Positions 46,501-55,415 of a DNA stretch of 64,000 nt are shown here, one piece after another. Positions within the stretch are counted from its first letter, which is position 1. Each line of letters begins with the position of its first letter. This DNA comes from Paenibacillus sp. YN15 (lineage in GTDB: Bacteria > Bacillota > Bacilli > Paenibacillales > NBRC-103111): contig NZ_QMFA01000005.1 of assembly GCF_003285005.1 (NCBI RefSeq), positions 1 to 64,000 of the forward strand, written 5' to 3'. Both the position numbers and the translations under genes were made by a program. The notes beneath the pieces were generated by a model, which was given only the letters and a program-made list of their open reading frames with translations, searched no databases and was not told the origin of the DNA.

Positions 46501-49500
46501 TTGATGTAGCTTCTGCCGGGCAGCGCGGGAGTGGCAGCTTCCCCGAATAGCGTTTCCTGCAGAGACGTTTGAACAGCCACATCATCCACCGCAAGGGCCG
46601 CAAGACCATTGGCGGGAACCGTTACTGCAAACACCCCGTCCGTGACGGCGATTGTCCCTTCCGCGCCGTTTGTCCATATTCTTGCGCTGCGGTTGCCCGG
46701 AGCCGAAGCCAACTCAGGATTGATCCGCACTGTTGCCAGCACATCTTCGGCGGATTGATTGGACAAGGCGATATACAGCTTGCCGTTGCCGTAGCCGCTG
46801 ATATAGTTCAACTGCTTGCTGTCCATGCCGAGCAGCCCCTTGGGGAGCCACAGGCGGACATCCTCATCTCCGTAGAAGGTGCCCGGACGGTCCCCGTATA
46901 CCTTGCTTTTAAAATATGCCCCGGTATCCGTATAGCGGGAAGGGAAGCTGATCCTTGACAGGGACCGGTTCAGCGTATCGCTGACCAAATAATCCACCAT
47001 CATGCTTGCCATGGGAAGGGGATGGTTCATATGGGCCGTGTTTGAATACGTATTGTACCATTGCAGCGGGTAATCCGCTTTGCCGAACTTCAGGGAATAT
47101 TGATTCCGGTAGGTATAGCCCGGATAGTTCGCATACCGTCCAATTATATTGGCTTTGCCCACATCAGCCAGAAAGGAATCACCGGAATAAGCCGCCGCCC
47201 TGGCAAAATACGGGGCAATATACGGCATGAAAATTCCCCTGTGGCTATTGCTGGTGCCTGCCGCCTCCGAGATCAGGCCCGCTTCGGAAATTTGCCATGC
47301 CGGAACGGTCTCTCCCTCCAAATCAACTGTTCCCTCCGGAATAACCGGAGTATATTGCATGAACTGGGCAAATTCCCGCATGGACGCCACGGCGGCATCC
47401 CCGTAGCGGGTTTCCCCGGTCAGATCATACATTTCAAACAGCGCATCGTACAGAGAGCCCAACTCATTCCAGAAGGAGCTGTACGTATCCCGGTAATCCA
47501 GCGGAACTGCATCTATGCGGTACCGGATGTAATCATCCGCCGCCTGCCTGGCATCCGCCAAGTATTCACCGTCTCCTGTCATCCTGTACATGCTGATCAA
47601 CGGGCGCAGCCAGCGCTTGGCATTGTCCAGCGCCTCCTCCCGGCTGTAGGTGCGCCCCGCTTCAATCACCGATGCCAATCCTCCGGTGATGCCGTAATTC
47701 TTCAGAGCCTTGCCGATAGCCTCCTCCGCCAGTTGCTTGAACGCAAATGTTCTGCCTCCTGTCATGGCGTACAGCTCGGCCCAATCTCCGGTTATCCCGT
47801 CGGTGGGACCGCCCATGGGATACTCAGGATCATAACCGTCCAGCTTTATGTACTGGCTCTTGCGGGAGGCCAGATATTCCAGAGTGGGCAATGCCCGTTC
47901 CTCATACAGCTTTTGGTCATCGCGGACCATGGCCAGGCCCAGGGCATACAATGCCGACTGCTGTCTGCCGTACCCGGGCTTGTCATTGATATATTCATTG
48001 GTTTTGTAATCCTCGCGCCAATAGGAATAGTTCTCGCCGCTGTCATTGAGAATGTAGTCCGTCAAATTGTCCAAAGCCTCGTTCAGTGTCACGGAGGTAT
48101 TGGTTCTGTAATCGCCGAAGCCGTACAAACCTTCCGCCAGATGCCGGAACGTGCCGTAGCTGTCATCCTGGCGGACAACCAGCCGGACGGCAAATTCATA
48201 CGGCCCGGTCAACAGAGAGCCTTCCCCGCCATAGACCGGGGCATATACCGAAGGAGCCATCCGGCCGGAAGCGTCTCGGAGCAGCAGGCCATATCCGGCA
48301 TTCTGCATGGTCGGCAGCCTGAAGGCGGATTCCCGCGGATCTGCGGCGATTCCCACCGTCAAGCCGCCTTTTCCGTACATTACCACGGGGATGCCCGCCC
48401 GCGATTCGTCCGTCATATAGGATGCGTCGGGAATCCGCTTGCCGGTCCATACGCCGGGCTGGTAAATCCAATCCGCTTCCTCAGCCGAAGAGACGGGTGC
48501 GCCGGTGTAGGCAATGGAATAATACATGGGGGCGGAAGGAACCAGCTTCCAGGTGATCCGGGGCTCTCCGGCTCCCTGGGGCAATGCCAATGAAGCCTGC
48601 AAGGTATACCCCTCTCCAGAGAGATAGGTCCAGGCCAGGATTCCATCGGCAAAAGCAGACCCGGATGCCATGTGCACTGTACTTTCTCCCGGGGATGCGA
48701 AGAAATCCCCGTTGCCGTTCCAGCCCAGCACCGTGTAATTGAGCATGCTTCCCGTCCCTTGCTGGGCTCCGGTAATTTTGGCGGTGCCTTTTTTGGGAGC
48801 GGTGCTGCTGTGACGAACAGTCAGCTCGGGAGTAAAGCGCGCGGAAGCGCCGGAGGCTTTTTCCGTGACGACAAATCCAAGATCAGGCTGCTCGGCTACA
48901 AGGTAGGCGTCATTCTCCAGCACAGCGGGAGCTGCGCCGCGGCGGACAGACACCGTATACACGTTGGCGGCGGAGGAATCGGCCAGGGAGGTTACCTTTA
49001 TCTGAACCTTAGTTGTTTCCCCCGGCGTCTTCAACTGGACGGGAGAGGACCAGCTTCCTCCGGCAACTGCTGTACCGTTAATTTCGACGATATCCCCGGC
49101 GGTGTTGGGGATGCCCATGAAAGATACGGCTTCGGTGCTGTAGCTCACCGGGAGCTCATAAGCCAGGATCTCAGGGTCAAACGCCGGCTGCAATTCCCCG
49201 CCATCGGCGGCAAGGCTTTGAAGAATTGCGGAATCCGGAGCTTCGCGGGCTGTCAACGCTACTGTATATATCTTTTTGACCGTTGGGTCCTGGGCATATA
49301 CCGTTATGGTAACCGTGCTGCCCCCGGGCAGAACGGCAACCGGAGCCGAGGGGATTCCGCTGGCGGCCGGCTGGCCGTCAATATAAAGAGCTGCCGCGCT
49401 GTCTGCCGTCTCTGCCGTTATGGCTACGCTTGCTGTACCGAACGGAACAGATTGGGCATAGGCGGTGACTTCCGGCAGGAAGCCGGGAGTCAGGCCGACG

Positions 49501-50081
49501 CCGTTCCCCACCTTCAAACTGCGCAAATCCGCATTGACCCGGGGCGGAACCACCCGTTCCAGCCTGACCGTATCGGCATGAACATACGAGGTGCCCGTTA
49601 CGGAGCTGCCTGCTTTCCTCATTTTGATCCATTGATCCGGAGAGCCGCTGAACTGGAACGTCCCCAGCTCCACAAAGCCGGAGGTTTCCTGGACCGAAAT
49701 ATCAATTACGCGGTAATCCGGCGATGCCGCCGGATGGGTTTGATCCGCCACCTCCAGACCGGCTTGGGCATTCTTTCCATCGGGCCGGACGGTAATATAG
49801 ACGGAAACCTTGTAAGTCCCCGGTTCAAAGCCGGGAGCCAAGGATGGAATCCATTGAACGCTGGTATTTGACCCTCCCGTGTTCACTGTATTGCCGATAA
49901 ATCCGGCAATGCTGGATGTGCTGAAGCCGTTGTTGATAAAGGCCGCATCCAGATTGTCGATTACAATGGACTCATTCCCGCCGGCAGACACGGAACGGGG
50001 CGGAATAGATCCGAATAAAAGTGCCAGGCACAGAACAAACGCCAGTGTACGGCGCATTCGCACGGACAAGCTGAAAAGCAA
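43521..50081 (-). CDS. Giant SLH protein with alpha/alpha-toroid domain and two jelly-rolls
   Basis: 2186 residues, TTG start behind AAAGGAG. Signal peptide about 1-33, golvesin-like beta-sandwich (about 40-180), cadherin-like beta modules (about 185-390), a beta region, a long helical region (about 667-1107) that resembles the alpha/alpha barrels of lyases and hydrolases, two LamG-like jelly-rolls (about 1323-1494 and 1500-1673), a Big_2 module, an SEP repeat linker (about 1767), a beta domain, then three SLH repeats (about 1993-2182). It sits upstream of the GH31 gene and ends 1 nt before its start codon. Probably a wall-anchored polysaccharide-degrading protein. The catalytic activity is not known. 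Confidence 0.8.
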   Translation of the reverse strand: MLFSLSVRMRRTLAFVLCLALLFGSIPPRSVSAGGNESIVIDNLDAAFINNGFSTSSIAGFIGNTVNTGGSNTSVQWIPSLAPGFEPGTYKVSVYITVRPDGKNAQAGLEVADQTHPAASPDYRVIDISVQETSGFVELGTFQFSGSPDQWIKMRKAGSSVTGTSYVHADTVRLERVVPPRVNADLRSLKVGNGVGLTPGFLPEVTAYAQSVPFGTASVAITAETADSAAALYIDGQPAASGIPSAPVAVLPGGSTVTITVYAQDPTVKKIYTVALTAREAPDSAILQSLAADGGELQPAFDPEILAYELPVSYSTEAVSFMGIPNTAGDIVEINGTAVAGGSWSSPVQLKTPGETTKVQIKVTSLADSSAANVYTVSVRRGAAPAVLENDAYLVAEQPDLGFVVTEKASGASARFTPELTVRHSSTAPKKGTAKITGAQQGTGSMLNYTVLGWNGNGDFFASPGESTVHMASGSAFADGILAWTYLSGEGYTLQASLALPQGAGEPRITWKLVPSAPMYYSIAYTGAPVSSAEEADWIYQPGVWTGKRIPDASYMTDESRAGIPVVMYGKGGLTVGIAADPRESAFRLPTMQNAGYGLLLRDASGRMAPSVYAPVYGGEGSLLTGPYEFAVRLVVRQDDSYGTFRHLAEGLYGFGDYRTNTSVTLNEALDNLTDYILNDSGENYSYWREDYKTNEYINDKPGYGRQQSALYALGLAMVRDDQKLYEERALPTLEYLASRKSQYIKLDGYDPEYPMGGPTDGITGDWAELYAMTGGRTFAFKQLAEEAIGKALKNYGITGGLASVIEAGRTYSREEALDNAKRWLRPLISMYRMTGDGEYLADARQAADDYIRYRIDAVPLDYRDTYSSFWNELGSLYDALFEMYDLTGETRYGDAAVASMREFAQFMQYTPVIPEGTVDLEGETVPAWQISEAGLISEAAGTSNSHRGIFMPYIAPYFARAAAYSGDSFLADVGKANIIGRYANYPGYTYRNQYSLKFGKADYPLQWYNTYSNTAHMNHPLPMASMMVDYLVSDTLNRSLSRISFPSRYTDTGAYFKSKVYGDRPGTFYGDEDVRLWLPKGLLGMDSKQLNYISGYGNGKLYIALSNQSAEDVLATVRINPELASAPGNRSARIWTNGAEGTIAVTDGVFAVTVPANGLAALAVDDVAVQTSLQETLFGEAATPALPGRSYIKSCEPMGGLTAMVLSPSASAASLFVYADTSPEYADTMTLHYSLDDSTWKTIEKIGFPFEFSLPLPKNTEKIRYYAVDSEQRTSGEYQLLLDPEAPESSTPILPAAGCLPPTEGESVPKPASMTLTVFEDSFSEGHAESWTILSGDWQVQAEGGNGLLKLATISQGAEEGMLRAGDAGWSDYTVEARIKAYDNSGSGAASGITARYVDENNMYLLRLHWNTNGNNVQLYRKINGKWGSLASAKLDSPPETGKWYTLKLAAIGDQLTGYVDGVQKIQYTDTSFRSGAIGVRAWNQTVAVDDFRVVHEDAPRMYRAAADSFDDGQLPDWTPVSGSWTAVAENGNGILRQTDTAGASIIAHNAVYGDYAAEAQLRFNNEVTITASGIVGRYQDADHYYLLRMFSDTSRLQLLKKTPEGYVLLGEKAATVTNGKWYTLKLEMAGAVITGYLDGEKKLTVTDADPLLQGRAGLLAEEEPLDADGFALMEYRMPRHVSIEPAVSLIAAGETVALGAAVRETGLPAGAVVWSSDDPQAASVDENGLVTAHAPGIARIRAAPAAQDPEDWLFPAELVLKVQQDPGSSEPSEPSEPSEPAAANEDTEPPAAISRDSSGRAVIEPASSLLEDGRAMAAIAPADWEAALRLAQADSGGCKTIVLRLGEAVTAWELTLPGGYAGKPGGEERARVLLDLPSFQVMLPPDLLDPAQPPLDELRISIGLLDSGDSAWRHTVRLAVTAPSGTVYRNPAGGGITVRLPYTPKPEEDPEKIAAVKLDGYGNAVPLPGGRYVSELGAVVFQAYADGSYGIAYRETRFSDMGHASWAERAVEALAAKGIVDGVADGRFAPDSTVTRADFVVLLVRALSLRSAPGHSFTDVDADAYYADPLGIARSLGIVEGTEDGSFLPGEGLSRQDMMVLAARAAERLGVLREAPGDRTEPAFTDSGELAGYARPSVMLLAAAGLVEGDEGRLLPLHECTRAEAAVLIYRLYRLAAPSSLMQK
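44735..44780. repeat. 12-nt tandem repeat inside the SLH gene
   Basis: GGCTCGGATGGC-like units repeat about four times and encode the Ser-Glu-Pro linker of the giant protein. Slippage can change the linker length. Confidence 0.6.
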
Positions 50082-50190
50082 CGCAACCGACTCCTTTCGC
50101 AGGATAGTTATCTTTCCTCTCCAATGTAAACGGATTCAGAGGCGCTGCCTATACAAAATCGGGCGAAAATCATCACTATTCCGCTATATT

Positions 50191-50228
50191 TGAAAAGCCA
50201 TCCCGCTAATTTGGCCGGGATGGCTTTC
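50191..50228 (-). terminator. Terminator of the third SLH gene
   Basis: AAAGCCATCCCG (50194-50205), loop, and CGGGATGGCTTT (50216-50227) form a 12-bp stem, followed by TTCAAA on the minus strand. It lies 51 nt after the stop codon. Confidence 0.9.
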
Positions 50229-50278
50229 TTCACAATATGCTTCTCTTTTTCCTTTTATATCTCCTGTACAGCTTTGAT

Positions 50279-51520
50279 TTAATAAATTTTGATCTCGGTC
50301 ACCAGGGCGCTTGCGCCCTTCAGCTCAATCAGCCGGTCTGTGGCAGGCAGGCTGCCTCCGGTAATGGAAACTGTCGGCGCTGCATTGTATACCGCCTCCT
50401 GGACGGTGCCGTTTACCGTTTGGGCAATTTTGATGGTGGCAATTTTGCCCTCTGCGGTCAGGGTCATATCCTTATAAACGCCTACAACCGTGAAGGATGT
50501 GTTGGTAACTGCATTGGTTACCTCCACAAAAAGCGCAGTTCCGTTATAAGTGCGGATTTTCAGCGTATCGCCTGCAACCAACGCTCCCAAAGCCACCCGG
50601 GAACCGTTGCGGAAGATGAAGGCGTTGGCGTCCACCACTATGGAAACGGTTTGGCCGTCCTTCTCCACCTGCAGCACGTTCCCGGCGGGAGCGGCAGCCA
50701 GCTTGCCGGTTACGAGAGTCTGATCCTGCCCGGAGCCGTTGCCCGGCAGCTGCTCGCCGGTGCGGTCCAGAAGGGCCGCCAGCTCCGCCCGGGTTACAGG
50801 CCGGTCCGGACGGAAGGTATTGTCCTCATAACCGTCGATCAGCCCTTTTTCCAGGGCAACCTTTACATATCCTACCGAACCGGCGGGAATTTGCGCCGCA
50901 TCACGGAAGGTCAGCTTCTCGTTCATCTTGGCTTTGGCTTCCGTGCCCAGTTTCATGGCCTTCACCAGCAAGGTTGTGGCCCACAGGCGGTCTGCCGGCT
51001 TATCCGGCTGAACCTTATCGTCGGATTCCAGGAACAGATCATTCTCGGCAGCCACCGCCACATAACCGGTTGCCCAGGCGTATTGCTTTTTCACCTGGTC
51101 TGCGTCCTTGAAGTTCAGGTTGGAGTTCATCTCCTCGGCGGATTCGGCTTGCTCCCGCAAGCCCATCAGGCGGACAGCCGCCGTCAGCGCCTCAATGCGG
51201 GTAATGGTCTTCCGGGGCTGGAAGGTGCCGTCCTCATAACCTTCAAACACCCGTTTGGAGGCCAGGCTGGCAATATATTTCATCGCCCATTCCACATCAG
51301 CGCCTGTCACATCGGGGAAGTTCAGAATAATGTTCACATTTCCCTTGGTGCTGGAGTTGGAATTGGATTTGGCTTGGGTGGTGTACTTGCTGTCGTTGTT
51401 TTTGCCTTGATCCCTGCTATTTCCTTTGCCGTTGGCCAGCGCCGAAGCGCCGCCTCCCGCCAGCATGGAAACCGCCAGTCCTGCAGCAATCATTGTTTTC
51501 ATTGTCTTTCTTGCCTTCAT
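50279..51520 (-). CDS. SLH-domain protein with N-terminal anchors
   Basis: 413 residues. AGGGAGTG precedes the ATG. Signal peptide about 1-29, a Ser/Asn/Lys-rich stretch, then three SLH repeats (about 70-260, motif VFEGYEDGTFQPRKTITRIEAL first, LIDGYEDNTFRPDRPVTRAEL last) and a C-terminal beta domain of unknown role. Likely a small cell-surface structural or carrier protein. A tandem hairpin repeat lies just upstream. Confidence 0.85.
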   Translation of the reverse strand: MKARKTMKTMIAAGLAVSMLAGGGASALANGKGNSRDQGKNNDSKYTTQAKSNSNSSTKGNVNIILNFPDVTGADVEWAMKYIASLASKRVFEGYEDGTFQPRKTITRIEALTAAVRLMGLREQAESAEEMNSNLNFKDADQVKKQYAWATGYVAVAAENDLFLESDDKVQPDKPADRLWATTLLVKAMKLGTEAKAKMNEKLTFRDAAQIPAGSVGYVKVALEKGLIDGYEDNTFRPDRPVTRAELAALLDRTGEQLPGNGSGQDQTLVTGKLAAAPAGNVLQVEKDGQTVSIVVDANAFIFRNGSRVALGALVAGDTLKIRTYNGTALFVEVTNAVTNTSFTVVGVYKDMTLTAEGKIATIKIAQTVNGTVQEAVYNAAPTVSITGGSLPATDRLIELKGASALVTEIKIY

Positions 51521-51546
51521 CTCTAAAGCACTCCCTCGCTTTGGAT

Positions 51547-51750
51547 TGGGAGACTGCGACGAACTAAGTACCGCTAATTTACTGACAAAACTCCCAAAAC
51601 CGTGGAGATTTTGTCAGCAAAAGCGGGTACTAATTTCCTCGCAGCTCCTGGGAGACTGCGACGAACTAAGTACCGCTAATTTACTGACAAAACTCCCAAA
51701 ACCGTGGAGATTTTGTCAGCAAAAGCGGGTACTAATTTCCTCGCAGCTCC
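51547..51750. repeat. Exact tandem duplication of a 102-bp hairpin
   Basis: Two identical 102-bp copies (51547-51648 and 51649-51750), followed by TGGG of a third. Each copy folds on itself: AGTACCGCT pairs with AGCGGGTACT, CTGACAAAA with TTTTGTCAG, and CTGCGA with TCGCAG. They lie between two divergent genes. A 34-residue repeat appears in any plus-strand frame through them (102 is divisible by 3), but this is not a gene. Confidence 0.8.
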
Positions 51751-51904
51751 TGGGTATGGTTCCGGCCAAGAACCGCTTCGCGAAGTGGGGATTGATGCTA
51801 CAGAGTTTCGGGGGGCAAGAAGAGATTGAGGGGGTGGGAGGAACATGATAGACTGGTAAGGGTGAAATAGATCCCCCAAAAGTGAAGAGAATAAGGAGAT
51901 GTAT
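51751..51904. other. Leader before the membrane-anchored oxidoreductase
   Basis: About 150 bp between the 102-bp repeats and the gene. TTGAGG and TAGACT with a 17-nt spacer near 51827-51855 are a possible weak promoter. Nothing else is seen. Confidence 0.35.
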
Positions 51905-53491
51905 ATGCGCAGAAAAAAGAAGTCCGTGTTGCCCCGCTGGGGATTCCTTGCCGTCCTTCTTGTCGTCCTGGCAGGCTCTACAATCGGGTATGTCCAATTC
52001 CGCGATAACCGCGCTGATCCTGCGGCAAAGCCGTCTGCGGCCGCCCAAACGCCGGCACCCAGCGCAGCGGCCAGCGCTTCCCCTGTCCCTACCCCCAAAC
52101 CCATCCCTGCGGAAACGGTGGATGTAGCCATTATCGGCAGCGAGCTGGAGGGGATGTATCTGGCCCGGGCGGCGGCAGATGAGGGGCTAAGCGTCAAGGT
52201 TATCGACCCCCGGGCCAAGGCCGGCGGACAATTGCTTCAAGGAGAAATGCTGTTTCTGGATGAAACCCGGGATGGCAGCGGCAAGCTGTTGGTGCAAGGC
52301 CGGGCCAAGGAGCTGTTCGACGGCTTCCGCGCCGGCAAAATCCGCAAGCTGAGCGAATTCCAAACCTACTACGCCAAGCTGGTGAACGGCATCCCCATGG
52401 AATCGGGAATCACTATTCAGGAGGTTGCCGCAGCCCCGGGTATTCAAGGAACGGAGGCGGTGCAATCCGTTACATACAAAACCGCGGACGGCACCGAAAA
52501 GAAGCTCACCGCTTCCTACTGGGTGGAAAATTCCGACTTTGCCGCCCTGGCCTCTCGCCTCGCGGTAACCCGCCTGCCGGGTCTGGAGAAATTTTACGGC
52601 CAGGAGCAGATTGAATATATGAGCGCCGGCATGATGATGAAGTTCAAAAACGTGGACTGGGCCCGTTTCCAGGCGGCCTACAAGGAATCCGTCAATGAAA
52701 GCTTCGCCATTGGGCTCACCGGCGTCACCCGGGGATACAAGCCCACCAATGACAGCGTCTTTCTGCGCGGGCTCAATGCCGTCAGCCAGCGGGACGGGGA
52801 AGTGATCATCAACGCCTTCCTGCTCTACCAGGTGGACCCTTCCGACGATGCCTCCATTGCCGCCGCCAAGGAGCTGGGCCAAAAGGAAATCCCCCTGATC
52901 CTGCAATACTTCAAGAAAAATATGACCGGCTGGGAAAATGCCGAGCTGAACGGCTTTCCCGACTATCTGTACATCCGGGAGTACAACCATTACGAAACGG
53001 ATTATGTGCTGAAGGTTTCCGATGTGCTGGGAGCCCGGATGTTCCCGGACAATGTGAGCATCGCCGGGTATCCTCTGGATCTCCAGGGGCTTAAGGCCAA
53101 CAAGTGGGGCATTGAGATGGGCCGTCCGGACAAATACGGCATGCCCCTGCGCAGCTTCCAGTTGAAGAACTACGAGAATGTGCTGATGGCGGGCAAAAAT
53201 GTGGGGACTACCGCCATTGCCTACGGCAGCGCCCGGATTCAGCCCAATACCTCCTTGGCCGCGGAATCCATCGGCGTCATTCTGGGCCAGATCCACGGCA
53301 AGAAGAAGCTCCGGGAGCTGACAGAGGCCGACTGGAGCACCCTGCACCCGTACCTGGAGAGCAAATACGCCATCAAGGTTACCGGCGTCACCGGCACCAA
53401 CAAAATCGCCGGCTGGACGGCGGAGGAAATCGCCAAGCTGGACACCGGCGAGATCGTGTACCCCAGCTATGTAAAAACACGCAAGCCGTAA
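51905..53491 (+). CDS. Membrane-anchored FAD_oxidored-family protein with altered nucleotide motif
   Basis: 528 residues from ATG 51905 (AAGGAG 6 nt before; ATG 51899 overlaps the site). One membrane helix near 13-31, then an Ala/Pro linker, then the FAD-oxidoreductase domain. The first Rossmann motif is IIGSELEG, where the family has GxGxxG. The closing VLMAGKNVGTTAIAYGSARIQPNTSLAAESIG is normal for PF12831. Probably exposed outside the membrane, with the helix as signal-anchor. Whether it still binds FAD is open. A terminator follows. Homologous in family to the enzyme at 10174. Confidence 0.72.
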   Translation: MRRKKKSVLPRWGFLAVLLVVLAGSTIGYVQFRDNRADPAAKPSAAAQTPAPSAAASASPVPTPKPIPAETVDVAIIGSELEGMYLARAAADEGLSVKVIDPRAKAGGQLLQGEMLFLDETRDGSGKLLVQGRAKELFDGFRAGKIRKLSEFQTYYAKLVNGIPMESGITIQEVAAAPGIQGTEAVQSVTYKTADGTEKKLTASYWVENSDFAALASRLAVTRLPGLEKFYGQEQIEYMSAGMMMKFKNVDWARFQAAYKESVNESFAIGLTGVTRGYKPTNDSVFLRGLNAVSQRDGEVIINAFLLYQVDPSDDASIAAAKELGQKEIPLILQYFKKNMTGWENAELNGFPDYLYIREYNHYETDYVLKVSDVLGARMFPDNVSIAGYPLDLQGLKANKWGIEMGRPDKYGMPLRSFQLKNYENVLMAGKNVGTTAIAYGSARIQPNTSLAAESIGVILGQIHGKKKLRELTEADWSTLHPYLESKYAIKVTGVTGTNKIAGWTAEEIAKLDTGEIVYPSYVKTRKP

Positions 53492-53503
53492 CACAAAACA
53501 CAG

Positions 53504-53535
53504 AACGGGCATCCCAAGAGGGGCGCCCGTTTTTT
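53504..53535 (+). terminator. Terminator of the membrane-anchored oxidoreductase
   Basis: AACGGGC, loop, GCCCGTT followed by TTTTT, 13 nt after the stop codon. Confidence 0.85.
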
Positions 53536-53629
53536 GGCGCGGGAGAAGGCTGCCTTGTGGCGGCTTGCTTGTATGCCTTCAGGCGGGCCCGATCCTGGCC
53601 CAAGTAAGAGACAGATGAATTTGCCAAGC

Positions 53630-53830
53630 TGATGTAAGCGCCATAAAAATGTATGCTATCCGTTTATTCGCCCCCGATTTTCTCAATTAGCAATCATGAA
53701 ATGTATCCTATTCGCTCCATTCTGCCTATTTGGCGGAGTTTGAGTGGTATTAGCATACATTTTATGTACACTAATTGGCGATTTTTATCGATTTTATGCA
53801 AATAGCATACATTTGTTATGCGCTATCATT
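53630..53830. repeat. Run of palindromic intergenic repeats
   Basis: ATTAGCATACAT (53749-53760) faces ATGTACACTAAT (53764-53775), with 10 of 12 positions complementary. ATAGCATACATTTGTTATGCGCTAT (from 53802) is another imperfect palindrome. ATGTAAGCGCCATAAAAATGT (53633) and TTAGCAATCATGAAATGTATCC (about 53687) have relatives at 20486 and 20542. No gene is seen from 53536 to 53906. Confidence 0.6.
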
Positions 53831-53840
53831 TTCCTTGCCG

Positions 53841-53886
53841 CTAAAAAAAGCGCCCCCTTCCCCAAACCGGGGATAGCGGGCGCTTT
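53841..53886 (-). terminator. Terminator of the DEAD-box helicase gene
   Basis: Minus strand: AAAGCGCCC, inner hairpin, GGGCGCTTT and TTTT. About 20 nt after the helicase stop codon. Confidence 0.85.
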
Positions 53887-53906
53887 ATCCTTTTTCTTAC
53901 AGCTCC

Positions 53907-55415
53907 TTATTCCTGGGAGCCGCGCTTCTCCTTCAGCCAGCGGGGCGCTCCTTTGTTCTTCTGGTCGGCCTTGCGGGCTACCTTGCCGCCCCGGGCCGGG
54001 ACTCTCGCCTTCGCTTCCTGCGGCCGCGGACCGGAAGCCTTCTCCCGCCCCCCGGCTGCCGGAGCACCTGCACCGCGGCGGTCGCCATAAGCGGCCTCTG
54101 CGCCCTGACGGCTTGCGCCGACAGCCCGGCCGCCCTTCTCCCGGGGCTCCTCCCGGAGCTCCGGGGTGCTGTCGCGGGCCTCTGCCGCCCCTCTTGTGCG
54201 GTCAACCACAGGCGCGCGTCCTCCGCGCCCGGACTGTCCGCTTCCCTCCAGCTGGTGGAGCAGCCGTTTGGGCAGCTCCTCCTGCCGGGAGAGCCTGCCC
54301 TCGAACAGCACTCTTTTTTCAAAATCGACGCCTAGGCTCTTGGAGAACTTCTCCAAAATAAACAGCTGGTTCGGCGCGCACAGGGACACCGATACCCCTT
54401 GCCGTCCCATCCGTCCCGTCCGGCCGGAGCGGTGCACATAATGATCCGCATCCACCGGCAGATCGAAGTGGAACACATGGGTCACCTCGGGAATGTCCAG
54501 TCCCCGGGCAGCCACATCCGTAGCCAGCAACAGCTGCAGGCGGCCCTCCCGGAAATCCTTCATCACCTTGGCCCGGTCCTGCTTGCCCGCCTCGCTGTAC
54601 AGGCCCTCGATGGAAAGACCGGCGTATTGGAGCTTGGCCAGAATTTCCCCGAAGTCACTTACCTGATTGGTAAACACCATGCCGGAGCGGGGCTCCAATG
54701 TCTTCACCAGCCTGCGCAGCGTATCGATCCGTTCCCGCTCGGAGGTAACCACGTACAAATGCGTAAGGGTGCTGGCCGTTTTGTGCTCGGGTTCGATCTG
54801 GACGGATACAGGGTCGCGCATCCAGCGGTCTGCCAGCTGGCGCACCGGATCGGGAATGGTAGCCGAGAAAAAGCAAAGCTGCCGGTCCCGCATGGCGCTT
54901 TTGATCACCGTTTCCACTTCCCGGCCTTCTCCCTGCTCGAAGATATGGTCCGCCTCATCCACAATAATGGTTTTGATATGGTGCATGGACAGCTTCCGCA
55001 GCTTGATCAGCTCCAGCACCCGTCCGGGAGTGCCGATGACCACCTGGGGATGAAGCCGCAGGCGGTCAATTTGCCGGCTGATGGAGGCGCCGCCGATCAA
55101 CAGCTGCACCTCTGCGCCCGTATCCTTGGCGGCCTGCTCCATCACCCGGAAAATCTGCGCCCCCAGCTCGCGGGTAGGCACCAGAATCAGCGCCTGCTGC
55201 TTCTTCAGAGCAGGGTCGATCCGCTCCAGCACCGGAAGGGCATAAGCCAGCGTTTTGCCGGAGCCTGTCTGGGATTGGGCAATCAGGTCCCGCCCCTCCA
55301 GAATGACAGGGATGGCTTCTTGTTGAATGGGGGTCGGTTCGGTAATATTCATGCTGCGCACATTTTGAATCAAAGCTTTGCGAAGCGGAAGGGCTTCGAA
55401 AGTATGAATGGTCAT
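53907..55415 (-). CDS. DEAD-box RNA helicase
   Basis: 502 residues. AAAGGAG before ATG. Q motif near TEPTPIQQEAIP, AQSQTGSGKT (46-55, ATP binding), PTRELGAQ, DEAD at 153-156, SAT, and in domain 2 ATDVAARGLDIP and HRSGRTGRMGRQG. A basic Gly/Arg-rich tail (about 385-502) may bind RNA. Close to CshA/CshB type, used in mRNA turnover and cold growth. No operon partner. Confidence 0.93.
   Translation of the reverse strand: MTIHTFEALPLRKALIQNVRSMNITEPTPIQQEAIPVILEGRDLIAQSQTGSGKTLAYALPVLERIDPALKKQQALILVPTRELGAQIFRVMEQAAKDTGAEVQLLIGGASISRQIDRLRLHPQVVIGTPGRVLELIKLRKLSMHHIKTIIVDEADHIFEQGEGREVETVIKSAMRDRQLCFFSATIPDPVRQLADRWMRDPVSVQIEPEHKTASTLTHLYVVTSERERIDTLRRLVKTLEPRSGMVFTNQVSDFGEILAKLQYAGLSIEGLYSEAGKQDRAKVMKDFREGRLQLLLATDVAARGLDIPEVTHVFHFDLPVDADHYVHRSGRTGRMGRQGVSVSLCAPNQLFILEKFSKSLGVDFEKRVLFEGRLSRQEELPKRLLHQLEGSGQSGRGGRAPVVDRTRGAAEARDSTPELREEPREKGGRAVGASRQGAEAAYGDRRGAGAPAAGGREKASGPRPQEAKARVPARGGKVARKADQKNKGAPRWLKEKRGSQE

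Noticed and set aside
47061-48593. 510-codon plus-strand frame
   Set aside because: Antisense to the second giant SLH gene, whose domains are recognisable.
51547-51750. CRISPR array
   Set aside because: The copies touch without unique spacers, there are only two, and no cas gene is near.
51426-51848. 140-codon plus-strand frame with a repeated 34-residue unit
   Set aside because: It arises from the 102-bp DNA repeat (a multiple of 3), starts inside the SLH gene and has no ribosome site.
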